From NCBI RefSeq assembly GCF_021233055.1, contig NZ_CP089538.1, positions 291,501 to 355,500 on the forward strand: a stretch of 64,000 nt of DNA. The letters run 5' to 3'. Source of the stretch: Spirosoma oryzicola. Its GTDB lineage: Bacteria; Bacteroidota; Bacteroidia; Cytophagales; Spirosomataceae. Positions 1 through 7,778 of the stretch are shown here, piece after piece. Below the pieces are notes generated by a model, which made no database searches, was not told the DNA's origin, and saw only the letters and a list, made by a program, of their open reading frames with translations. The translations under genes were made by a program, and so were the position numbers. Position 1 is the stretch's first letter. Every line of letters starts with the position of its first letter.

Positions 1-823
1 ACTGGAAATCATTGGCGACATAAATGTCAGACCAGCCGTCTGCGTTTATGTCGTTGATCACGACGCCTAGTCCCCAGCCTTCGTGTAGTAAACCTGCCTG
101 CGCCGAAACATCGGTAAAATGCGGGACAGCCGGACCAGAGCCTACCTTGCTCGAAGAACCATCGTTGCGAAATAGCTTGTCCCGACTTTTGGCCGAGCCG
201 TCGTTGCGAGGGCCTATCACGTTGTTTCGGTTAAACGCTTCCAGCGCATTGGTCAGTAGAAAAACGTCAAGGTCACCATCGCGGTCGTAATCCAGGAAAG
301 TCGCCTGCGTCGAGTAGCTGGAGTCGGCTAATCCCGCTGTTTGTGCGGTTTCCCGAAAACGGGGATTGCCATTGGCGTCATTGCCCAGATTAAGAAACAG
401 CAGATTAGGAACGGCCCGGTCCCGATTGGGATGAACCGTCGAGACGTAAATATCCTGCCGACCGTCCTGGTTTATATCGGCCACGGCTACCCCCGTGCAC
501 CAGGATGTAGTGCCGACACCCGCTTGTTTCGTAATGTCTTCGAACTTAAAGTTTCCTTTGTTAAGATACAGCTTGCTCGACACCTGATTGCCCGCAAAAA
601 AGACATCGCTCAACCCGTCGCCGTTAAAATCGCCGACGCCAACGCCCCCGCCATTGTAGATGTATTCGAACTCCAGTACGTTCAACGAGTCACTTTCGGT
701 AATGGTATTGGCAAAATCGATACCCGTCTGATTGGCGTCTAAGCGCTCAAACCGGGGTGTTTGACGGGTGCAGCCAGCGAGTGTAACGACAAGTAAGAGA
801 GTTCGTGTGAGCAATGAGCGCAT
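1..823 (-). CDS. FG-GAP/VCBS repeat lipoprotein (3' end outside window)
   Basis: Reading from an ATG at 823, about 274 codons lie in the window and the frame runs off its left edge. The N-terminus is a short lipoprotein signal ending in a lipobox (LAGC at about residues 15-18), so the protein is probably a surface or periplasmic lipoprotein. The body holds repeated calcium-binding FG-GAP/VCBS motifs such as GDFNGDGLSDV and DINQDGRQDI, which build beta-propellers of the CRTAC1/ASPIC type. It lies 81 bases downstream of the SusD gene on the same strand and is probably co-transcribed, so it may help bind the SusCD substrate. The substrate cannot be told from the sequence. The family call is firm; the role is inference. 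Confidence 0.85.
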   Translation of the reverse strand, partial: MRSLLTRTLLLVVTLAGCTRQTPRFERLDANQTGIDFANTITESDSLNVLEFEYIYNGGGVGVGDFNGDGLSDVFFAGNQVSSKLYLNKGNFKFEDITKQAGVGTTSWCTGVAVADINQDGRQDIYVSTVHPNRDRAVPNLLFLNLGNDANGNPRFRETAQTAGLADSSYSTQATFLDYDRDGDLDVFLLTNALEAFNRNNVIGPRNDGSAKSRDKLFRNDGSSSKVGSGPAVPHFTDVSAQAGLLHEGWGLGVVINDINADGWSDIYVANDFQ

Positions 824-837
824 AGTCGACAGGCAAA

Positions 838-871
838 ATCCCCGGCATAGCAACGAAGGCCAGCCGGGGAT
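838..871 (-). terminator. Hairpin between the SusD and FG-GAP genes
   Basis: A 9-bp perfect inverted repeat (ATCCCCGGC at 838-846, GCCGGGGAT at 863-871) is followed, in the direction of minus-strand transcription, by a short TTTTG run. It could act as a weak terminator or attenuator that lowers expression of the FG-GAP gene relative to susCD, or as an mRNA-stabilising hairpin. The short U-tract argues against full termination. Confidence 0.5.
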
Positions 872-904
872 CGTATTGGATACTTTTATCTAGAGAAACA
901 ACGC

Positions 905-2440
905 TTAATAGCCCGGATTCTGATCTTTTTGCGAGAGCTTACTGTTGTTGTCCAACTCCTGTTGTGGAATCGGTAGCAACTCCTGCTTGCCTTTAGCGAA
1001 GTAAGAAATAGGCTCGGTTTTAAGCTTGTTCTGAGCCCGCCAACGCAAAAGGTCGCGGTTCCGGATTTGCTCACCGCCCTGTTCGACCCGCTTCTCGTGA
1101 ACAATCGCTCGGAACACTTCATCCTTGCTATTCACCGGGTAGTTTGTGGTCGGATAGGCGGGCATGGCTACGCTCTTACGCGCCCGAACCTGGTTAAGCA
1201 AGGCAATAGCGTTCGCTGTGCTACCCGTTTCGTTTTCGGCTTCAGCCATCATCAGCAGCACCTCCGCGTAACGGATAATTCGCATATTGATTCCTGACGT
1301 ATAGAACGTTTCGTTGTTTTTATACATCGCCGTGTACTTGCGCCAGCTTATCTTCTGCGCCGTTCCGTTGAAATTGGACGTGTTGCCCTGCACCTGCGAC
1401 TCCATCAGCGTATTAGCGCCGTTGTTATAGGTATCGCCAATGAAATAAAAATTGTATTTCAAGCGGGGGTCCGTTTTAGCATCGCCTTTAGCGGTGTTTT
1501 CAAATTCGCCGATCAGGCCATCGGATGGAATCAGGTTGCGCCAGCCAATGGCCGAGTACTCCTGGCTTCGCGTCATCGTTTCGTTAGCTCCGCCATCATT
1601 GCCGTCGCCATCCCAGTTGAAGTCGCCAATTTTAGAGAACCCAATTTCAAAAATAGATTCCGAATTAAATTCCGTCTCTTCAATGAAATTGTCGTTGTAC
1701 TCGTCGGTCAGCTTATACAAGCCTGAGCTAATGATCTGCTGAAGCTGGGTTTTTGCATTGGCATAATCGCCTTTTTGCATGTACACCCGGGCGAGCAGTG
1801 CCTGAGCCGCTCCCTTCGTTGCCCGACCGAGATCGGCTCCGCTAAAGCTAGCAGGAAGATCGGCCTGAATAGCCTGTAAGTCGGTGATGAGCAAATTATA
1901 GATCTCATCGACCGTTGCTCTTGCCTTCGTTCCGGAGGTACTCTCGACGTATTCGGTGTAAAGCGGAACCCCGCCCCAAAGCGTCACCAGATCGAAATAC
2001 GACAAGGCACGGAGAAATTTAGCCTCTGCAATGGCGCGCTTGGTTAATGTCGGATTATCCGTAACGGAGGTCCCTTTATTGATGACCACGTTGGCCCGGT
2101 GTACGGCCCGGTAAAGGCCATTCCAGACGGAGAAGGCAACGCCATTACCGGGGTTCTGAGCCCCAATCAGAATCTGGTTGCGGGGCGCTTCCAGCTGTCC
2201 ACCACCCGTTGCTACGTCGTCCGAGCGTAGATCATGGACAAAAAACCATTCACGGCCCGTCAAATTGGCGCTTTGCCAGATGGCGTAAACGGAATTGACA
2301 CCCTTGACGAGTTCGTCGGCGTTTTTAAAATAAGTTTCGGTTGTGAACTGGTTTGGATTGACTTTGTCGAGGTTGTCTGTACTACACCCAAAAAACAATC
2401 CAATCGCCACTATACCTGTAGTCCAGTATGTAGGTTTCAT
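905..2440 (-). CDS. SusD/RagB family nutrient-binding lipoprotein
   Basis: A protein of 511 residues with a lipoprotein signal (FFGC near residues 17-20), so it is likely anchored in the outer membrane facing outward. The N-terminal segment with DKVNPNQFTTETYF and the following helical repeats match the SusD-like fold, and the C-terminal part carries the family hallmark RYAEVLLMMAEAENE followed by LNQVRARK. SusD proteins form the lid over their SusC partner and capture glycans, peptides or other oligomers. The gene starts 23 bases after the susC stop, so the two are co-translated from one mRNA. Its length is typical for the family. No substrate can be assigned from sequence. Confidence 0.95.
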   Translation of the reverse strand: MKPTYWTTGIVAIGLFFGCSTDNLDKVNPNQFTTETYFKNADELVKGVNSVYAIWQSANLTGREWFFVHDLRSDDVATGGGQLEAPRNQILIGAQNPGNGVAFSVWNGLYRAVHRANVVINKGTSVTDNPTLTKRAIAEAKFLRALSYFDLVTLWGGVPLYTEYVESTSGTKARATVDEIYNLLITDLQAIQADLPASFSGADLGRATKGAAQALLARVYMQKGDYANAKTQLQQIISSGLYKLTDEYNDNFIEETEFNSESIFEIGFSKIGDFNWDGDGNDGGANETMTRSQEYSAIGWRNLIPSDGLIGEFENTAKGDAKTDPRLKYNFYFIGDTYNNGANTLMESQVQGNTSNFNGTAQKISWRKYTAMYKNNETFYTSGINMRIIRYAEVLLMMAEAENETGSTANAIALLNQVRARKSVAMPAYPTTNYPVNSKDEVFRAIVHEKRVEQGGEQIRNRDLLRWRAQNKLKTEPISYFAKGKQELLPIPQQELDNNSKLSQKDQNPGY

Positions 2441-2463
2441 AGTTGCTGCGTTTTTCTGTTCCG

Positions 2464-5400
2464 TTAAAAGCCAAGTTGTAAGCCGACCATAAAGGTGCGT
2501 GCCTGCGGAAACTGACCGTAATCGATACCGTTTGTTAATGTCGGGTTGGCGTTGCTGGTGCGTGATCCGACTTCTGGGTCGTAACCCGTGTACTTCGTAA
2601 ACGTCAGCAGATTCGTCGCTGCGACGTAAACCCGCGCCCGGCTGACCGTACCGCGTGAGAACGATTGCAAGGCTGCGGCTGGTATGGAATAGCCAAGGCT
2701 GAAATTCTTCAGGCGCAGGTACGAACCATCTTCGATAAAGCGGTCCGAGGTGCGGGAGTTCGCGTTCGGATCGCCGTCAACAGCGCGGGGAACGTCGGTG
2801 TTGGTGTTTGTTGGGGTCCAGGCCCGAAGTACATCGGTTCCGGCATTGAACAACCGCAGCATTCCTTGCTCAAGCACTTTTACACCGTTGTAGATTTTAT
2901 TGCCCTGAACTCCCTGGAAAAAGAGCGACGCATCGAAGCCCAGATAATTGGCGCTCAGGTTTAATCCATAAGTGAATTTCGGCAAAAAGCTACCCAGATT
3001 GATCCGGTCATTCGCGTCGATCACACCGTCGTTGTTGGCATCCACGAACCGAAGATCACCCGGCTTCGCGTTGGGTTGCGAAGGAGCCGTTCTAACCTCA
3101 TCCGCTGTCTGGAAAATACCCGCTACTTTCCAGCCGTAGAAATACTGAATTGGCTGACCCGCTTCGGTACGCGTAATGTCGAATCCACCGTAATCGGCGT
3201 TGGAGCCGTTGAGCAGCGGTGAAATCGTTGGTCCCAGACTTAGGACTTTGTTGCTTATGAAACTGATGTTACCCGACGCGTTGAACCGGAAAGCACCTTT
3301 GGTTTTGTTATAGCCCAGTTGTGCTTCGAAGCCGTTGTTTCGCATGCTACCCACGTTCACAATCGGTGATTGTGAATAGCCGATGGATGGCGCAATCGGT
3401 TGGTTCAGAATCAGTCCGTCCGTGTTGCGGCTGTACACCTCGGCTGATAAGGTAATGCTGTTGTTCAACAAGCCCAGATCCAATCCGAAGTTGCTCATCT
3501 TAGTCACCTCCCAGCGCAGGTCGGTGTTGCCCAGTCGGTCGAAATAAGATCCCTGCGCCCGGTTACCACCTAGAATCGAGTTGGTGTTCTGCGATACGGT
3601 TACCTGCCACGAGTAATCACCGATGCCGTTAAAGCCCATTGTGCCGTAGCTAGCCCGCACTTTTAACTCCGAAATGGTCGGTATATTTTTCATGAACGGT
3701 TCTTCGCTGATGCGCCATCCTGCCGAAACAGATGGGAAGTTGCCCCACTTGTTGCCCGGCGCAAACCGCGATGAACCATCCCGCCGGAACGACGCACCAA
3801 ACAGGTATTTACCAGCAAATTCGTAATTGAGTCGGCCCAGGTAAGAGATGAGTACGCTTTCAGAACGGGTTCCGCTCAAACCCACGCTGGTACTGATCAG
3901 GGCATTCAATTCGCGAATGTCGTTCGACGCTGCCTGCCCCGTACCATTAATATCGAGGAACCGGCTGCCTTGCCGTTCGGCGACAGCTACGGCGTTGATG
4001 CTATGCTTGCCAAATGTTTTTTCGTAGCTCAGCTGGTTCGAGATCAGTGGTGATACATACGTTGAGCGTTGGTCGGTCAAACTGGCCAGCGCCCGGGCGT
4101 TAAAGCTTTCATTATAGATCGGCAAGAAGGAATACGTCCGGGCGGTTACGTAGTCGATACCACCCCGTAGCCGGTAGGTCAGTCCTTCGATAAGCTTCAC
4201 GTCGATATAAGCGCTTCCCAGAAATTTCATCCGTTGGGTGTTGCTTTGATCCTGCAACGCGGCCCGAACCGGGTTCTGTGGGTCCGATGCATCGGACCCG
4301 TCGGGACCCCGGTATCCGCCCAGCAGATTCGGATCTTCAATCGGCATGTAAGGTGTCATCCGGATCATATTCTGCACCTGCGTCCGGCCACCAGCGCTTA
4401 CTTCATTCAGCTTGTCATCGTAGGAGATGGTCAGGTTCTGACCGAACGAAAAGCGCTTGCTGATGGTATGGTCGGAGTTGATGCGAAAATTGCCCCGTTT
4501 GTATCCCGTACCGATCATAATACCCTGCTGGTTGAAATAACCGACGGATGAGTAAAACCGTGACCGTTCATTACCACCCGATAGCTGAAGGCTATGTTGT
4601 GTAATCGGAGCACTGCGAAACACAGCTTTCTGCCAATCGGTATCCGTTTGCGCGTAAGTCTGCGTTGCACCGGTATAAATAGGCTGGTTCAGGTTCGCGA
4701 ATCGGGTAGGAATTGGCTGGCCCGCGTTTGTACGCAATGCCGTACCGTATTGGATGTACTCGTCGCGGTTGAGCAGGTCCAGTTCGCGCCAGGTACTCTG
4801 CGTACCTACGTAGCCATCGTAATTGACGTGTAGTTTTCCGTCAGCGGCTCCTTTTTTCGTTGTAACAATGATAACGCCGTTAGCGGCCCGCGATCCGTAG
4901 ATGGCTGCCGACGATGCGTCTTTCAGTACATCAACCGACTCGATATCGCGCGTGTCGAAATTGTTTAGATCACTGGTAGGAAATCCGTCAATGACATACA
5001 GCGGATTAGCTGCGTAGTTGATCGAGCCTATCCCCCGGATGCGGACAATGGGTGTTTCTCCCGGCGATCCGTTGGCTACCACCGTTACGCCTGGTACGCG
5101 GCCCTGAATTGCCTGCTCGACACTCGGCACGGGTAGCTGGGTAACTTCCTGCGCTGACACGGACGAAATCGCGCCCGTGACGGAAGCCCGCTTTTGCGTG
5201 CCGTAGCCAACGACGACAACTTCGCTGAGCGCTTTAACATCATCCTGTAGCGTTATGTTGACCCGGCTGCGGTTAGCTACCGCCACTTCCTGCGATGCAT
5301 AACCGACAAAGCTAAATACGAGTGTCGCATTGTTGGCTGCGTTCAGGGTGTACTCGCCATTGGCGTTCGTTGTCGTCCCCCGGCTAGTTCCTTTCACGAT

Positions 5401-5937
5401 GACACTGACCCCGGGTATTCCCTGTCCGTTTTTGTCGATGACCCGGCCACTGATGTCGGCCAGTGGTTGGCTCGATGTCATCGACCAGCCGCTACGCTCT
5501 AATCGTTCAAGGGTGCGGTCGGGCAGGTTCACGGGTGACGATGGCTGATCGACCTCAGCTGGACTCTCGATTTGTTTGATTTTGTTGAGAAACCGGTGAT
5601 TTTTCTCTTTCTCCCATACGATGGCGTAAAAGTTAGGCTGGACCTTGCGATACGTCAGCCCCTTATCCGTTAGTAGGTTAGTGAGTTCGGTTTCCAGATT
5701 TGGGCTTCGACGGCCCACCAGCTGAACTTTTGTGTCAACCAGATTGGTCGGATAGATAAACGAAACTCCGTAGTGCTGCTCTAATTCAGCCAGGGCGCTT
5801 CGGAGTGTAATAAAACGAGTATCAGTGCTTCTGCTCTGATACATAGCAAATCGGTCGCTGGAGGCCAGTAATTGGGCACGTACTGGCAAGATCCCGGCCA
5901 GCAACAACGATCCGAGGACAGTTAGTTGTTTATTCAT
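2464..5937 (-). CDS. SusC/RagA TonB-dependent transporter with N-terminal STN domain
   Basis: An outer-membrane TonB-dependent channel that pairs with SusD for active uptake. I start it at the ATG at 5937, which gives a signal peptide (MNKQLTVLGSLLLAGILP) and 1157 residues; the frame stays open 27 codons further up but that part lies inside fecR. Order of domains: signal peptide; STN domain at about 30-110; carboxypeptidase-like beta-sandwich at about 160-240 (ISGRVIDKNGQGIPGV); plug with SEVVVVGYGTQKR at about 245-365; then a large beta-barrel ending in an aromatic residue. The STN domain is the part that signals substrate occupancy to a FecR anti-sigma factor, and fecR is the next gene upstream. 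The start codon overlaps the fecR stop by 8 bases, suggesting translational coupling. Confidence 0.96.
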   Translation of the reverse strand: MNKQLTVLGSLLLAGILPVRAQLLASSDRFAMYQSRSTDTRFITLRSALAELEQHYGVSFIYPTNLVDTKVQLVGRRSPNLETELTNLLTDKGLTYRKVQPNFYAIVWEKEKNHRFLNKIKQIESPAEVDQPSSPVNLPDRTLERLERSGWSMTSSQPLADISGRVIDKNGQGIPGVSVIVKGTSRGTTTNANGEYTLNAANNATLVFSFVGYASQEVAVANRSRVNITLQDDVKALSEVVVVGYGTQKRASVTGAISSVSAQEVTQLPVPSVEQAIQGRVPGVTVVANGSPGETPIVRIRGIGSINYAANPLYVIDGFPTSDLNNFDTRDIESVDVLKDASSAAIYGSRAANGVIIVTTKKGAADGKLHVNYDGYVGTQSTWRELDLLNRDEYIQYGTALRTNAGQPIPTRFANLNQPIYTGATQTYAQTDTDWQKAVFRSAPITQHSLQLSGGNERSRFYSSVGYFNQQGIMIGTGYKRGNFRINSDHTISKRFSFGQNLTISYDDKLNEVSAGGRTQVQNMIRMTPYMPIEDPNLLGGYRGPDGSDASDPQNPVRAALQDQSNTQRMKFLGSAYIDVKLIEGLTYRLRGGIDYVTARTYSFLPIYNESFNARALASLTDQRSTYVSPLISNQLSYEKTFGKHSINAVAVAERQGSRFLDINGTGQAASNDIRELNALISTSVGLSGTRSESVLISYLGRLNYEFAGKYLFGASFRRDGSSRFAPGNKWGNFPSVSAGWRISEEPFMKNIPTISELKVRASYGTMGFNGIGDYSWQVTVSQNTNSILGGNRAQGSYFDRLGNTDLRWEVTKMSNFGLDLGLLNNSITLSAEVYSRNTDGLILNQPIAPSIGYSQSPIVNVGSMRNNGFEAQLGYNKTKGAFRFNASGNISFISNKVLSLGPTISPLLNGSNADYGGFDITRTEAGQPIQYFYGWKVAGIFQTADEVRTAPSQPNAKPGDLRFVDANNDGVIDANDRINLGSFLPKFTYGLNLSANYLGFDASLFFQGVQGNKIYNGVKVLEQGMLRLFNAGTDVLRAWTPTNTNTDVPRAVDGDPNANSRTSDRFIEDGSYLRLKNFSLGYSIPAAALQSFSRGTVSRARVYVAATNLLTFTKYTGYDPEVGSRTSNANPTLTNGIDYGQFPQARTFMVGLQLGF

Positions 5938-6946
5938 GTTGGGATAGGTTGGTTCGCTGAATAATAATCCGATTTTTTTGTTGAGTAATGCGCAGGTCGA
6001 ATACTGTTGATAATCCATTCAAAATGGTTTGCATCGACTGGTTAGGAATCGTTCCGGACAAGGTCTGACGCTGTAGGTCCGGATCGGCAATCAGTACCGT
6101 CGCTCCATAGGTGTCTTTGAGCATCTGGGCTACTTCCTGCAAGCTGGTTCCCTCGAACTTTAGCTTCCCCGTTTGCCAAGCCGATTGAGCCGCTGCGTCA
6201 ACCCGTTTGCGGTAATACTCCTTTGTTTTGACGTCCGTATAAATCAAGTCGCCCGGTTTCATGACCAGTTTATTCTGCCTGGGATTGCCTACATCGAGCT
6301 GAATTTTTCCGGTGTTTAGTACCACTTTTGCCCGGCTTTCGCGGGCTAGTACGTTGAATTGCGTACCGAGTACTTCAACGTTCAGCTTATTTGGTAGATG
6401 GACAATAAAGCGCTCGTGATTTGACTTATGGGTGACCTGAAAAAAGCCTTCGCCATTGAGCCAGACTTCGCGCGTTTGACCGCTTTTCCAGTGAGGTGCA
6501 TACCGTAGGCTACTGTTGCCATTAAGCGTTACAAGCGAACCATCTGATAGCGTAAAGCGAGTTGTTTTGCCGAACGCGGTTTGCTGGAACAAGTCAGCGG
6601 GATATAGTTGCCGGTAACCAAAGAAAGCAGCTGTTGCCAGTAGCAAAGAACCAACGAAAATCGCGGCCCATTGCATGGGTTGACGGAGCCAGTTTATTCG
6701 TCGGATTACCGGTCTATGCTCGGTCGAGGCAGCGGCCAATCGATGCCGAATTGTACTCAGCATCTGGTCCGCATCGGGTACCGGAATAGTGGGAGGGGCG
6801 TGCCAGTCCGCGTTGCTGAACTGATTGTTGAGCCGCCGAACCAGATAGGACTGCCCGGCCTCGGTGTCAAACCAGGCCAGCACCTGTTTCGCTTCGTCGG
6901 CCGTTACCCGATTGGCGAAATACTGCTCAAGTAGCGCTTCATTCAT
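5930..6946 (-). CDS. FecR-family anti-sigma factor
   Basis: An inner-membrane regulator of 338 residues that passes a signal from the STN domain of the neighbouring SusC to the ECF sigma factor upstream. I use the ATG at 6946 (MNEALLEQYFANRV), because the upstream extension begins with GTG and adds a non-conserved stretch. The cytoplasmic N-terminal part (about 1-90) is followed by one membrane helix near WAAIFVGSLLLATAAFFGYR. The periplasmic FecR domain includes TRFTLSDGSLVTLNGNSSLR and LNGEGFFQVTH, and a C-terminal STN-like segment ends the protein. It sits 79 bases after the sigma gene and overlaps susC by 8 bases. Family and partnership are well supported. Confidence 0.95.
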   Translation of the reverse strand: MNEALLEQYFANRVTADEAKQVLAWFDTEAGQSYLVRRLNNQFSNADWHAPPTIPVPDADQMLSTIRHRLAAASTEHRPVIRRINWLRQPMQWAAIFVGSLLLATAAFFGYRQLYPADLFQQTAFGKTTRFTLSDGSLVTLNGNSSLRYAPHWKSGQTREVWLNGEGFFQVTHKSNHERFIVHLPNKLNVEVLGTQFNVLARESRAKVVLNTGKIQLDVGNPRQNKLVMKPGDLIYTDVKTKEYYRKRVDAAAQSAWQTGKLKFEGTSLQEVAQMLKDTYGATVLIADPDLQRQTLSGTIPNQSMQTILNGLSTVFDLRITQQKNRIIIQRTNLSQHE

Positions 6947-7025
6947 GAGTATAGGAATGCCAGTATGCTTCCTATACACCACTCAAAGTGAAAAGTATTA
7001 TTAGAAACAGAAAAATATTTCTATT

Positions 7026-7610
7026 TTAATTGATAAAAACAGCCAGCCATGTGATCATAGCTTCAATTCCGGCGTGTTGTCGTAAATAATCGCGCAGAAA
7101 TCGGCAGGCGTGATAATACTGCACTTTGGCTGTGTTGCTAGAGATTTGCAGTTGAGAGGCTACTTCCTCGTTGGTCAGTCCTTTTTCGGAGCGTAGGATA
7201 AATACTTGTCGCCGTTGCGCCGAAAGTTGTCGTAAGCCCGCCAGCACTACCGATCCGTATTCGCTCAGCGTCAACGTCTCTTCCGTCGAAGTATCCACAT
7301 CGGGTCGGGTGGCCTGATGACTGAGATGCCGTAGAATAGCCCGTTTTTCGTCACGAATCGTATTAATCATTTGATGACGCATAGCTGTTGAGAGATAGTT
7401 TCTTACCGATTGAGAGGGATCTAAATGCTCCCGGTTTATCCATAATTTCAGGTAAACGTCCTGAAGTGCGTCTTTCGCCAGGGCCGGGTCTTTTACGTAC
7501 TGTATAGCTATACTGTATAGAAAATGGTAATATCGCCGAAACAAAGTTTCGAACGCAGCCTCGTCATGCTGTTTCAAGCGAAGCGTTAATTCCGTATCCG
7601 TCAGTTCCAT
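7026..7610 (-). CDS. FecI-type ECF RNA polymerase sigma factor
   Basis: A 194-residue sigma-70 family factor of the extracytoplasmic-function class. The start is the ATG at 7610 (MELTDTELTLRLKQHDEAAF); an upstream extension exists but is not like the family. Region 2 covers about 20-90, with the core-binding and -10 recognition part around DALQDVYLKLWINR. Region 4 (about 125-180) contains the helix-turn-helix GLTNEEVASQLQISSNTAKV. As first gene of the operon with fecR, susC and susD, it most likely activates the operon itself when FecR releases it. A TACATTTG promoter element lies about 65 bases upstream, which could give the basal transcription. Confidence 0.95.
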   Translation of the reverse strand: MELTDTELTLRLKQHDEAAFETLFRRYYHFLYSIAIQYVKDPALAKDALQDVYLKLWINREHLDPSQSVRNYLSTAMRHQMINTIRDEKRAILRHLSHQATRPDVDTSTEETLTLSEYGSVVLAGLRQLSAQRRQVFILRSEKGLTNEEVASQLQISSNTAKVQYYHACRFLRDYLRQHAGIEAMITWLAVFIN

Positions 7611-7674
7611 AGATTTTATGTAGGAGCAGTGCGAACGGTTACACGTAGAAGGAGCAGACAACGTGTTCTATTTA

Positions 7675-7682
7675 CAAATGTA
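7675..7682 (-). promoter_or_regulatory. Bacteroidetes-type -7 promoter element of the sigma/fecR/susCD operon
   Basis: On the minus strand this reads TACATTTG, an exact match to the TAnnTTTG consensus of the housekeeping sigma of Bacteroidetes. It lies 65 bases before the sigma start codon. No clear TTTG is seen in the -33 position. Confidence 0.5.
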
Positions 7683-7778
7683 ACAAGAATTGTCCCGACA
7701 GGAAAAGAATATTTTTTATTTGTTCAATCCAATAGTGATCTTGCAATACCATTTTTCCGCTTGGTCTATTAAATCTTC

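Noticed and set aside
341..742. Plus-strand frame of 133 codons at the left edge
   Set aside because: It is antisense to the FG-GAP lipoprotein, whose calcium-binding repeats clearly lie on the minus strand.
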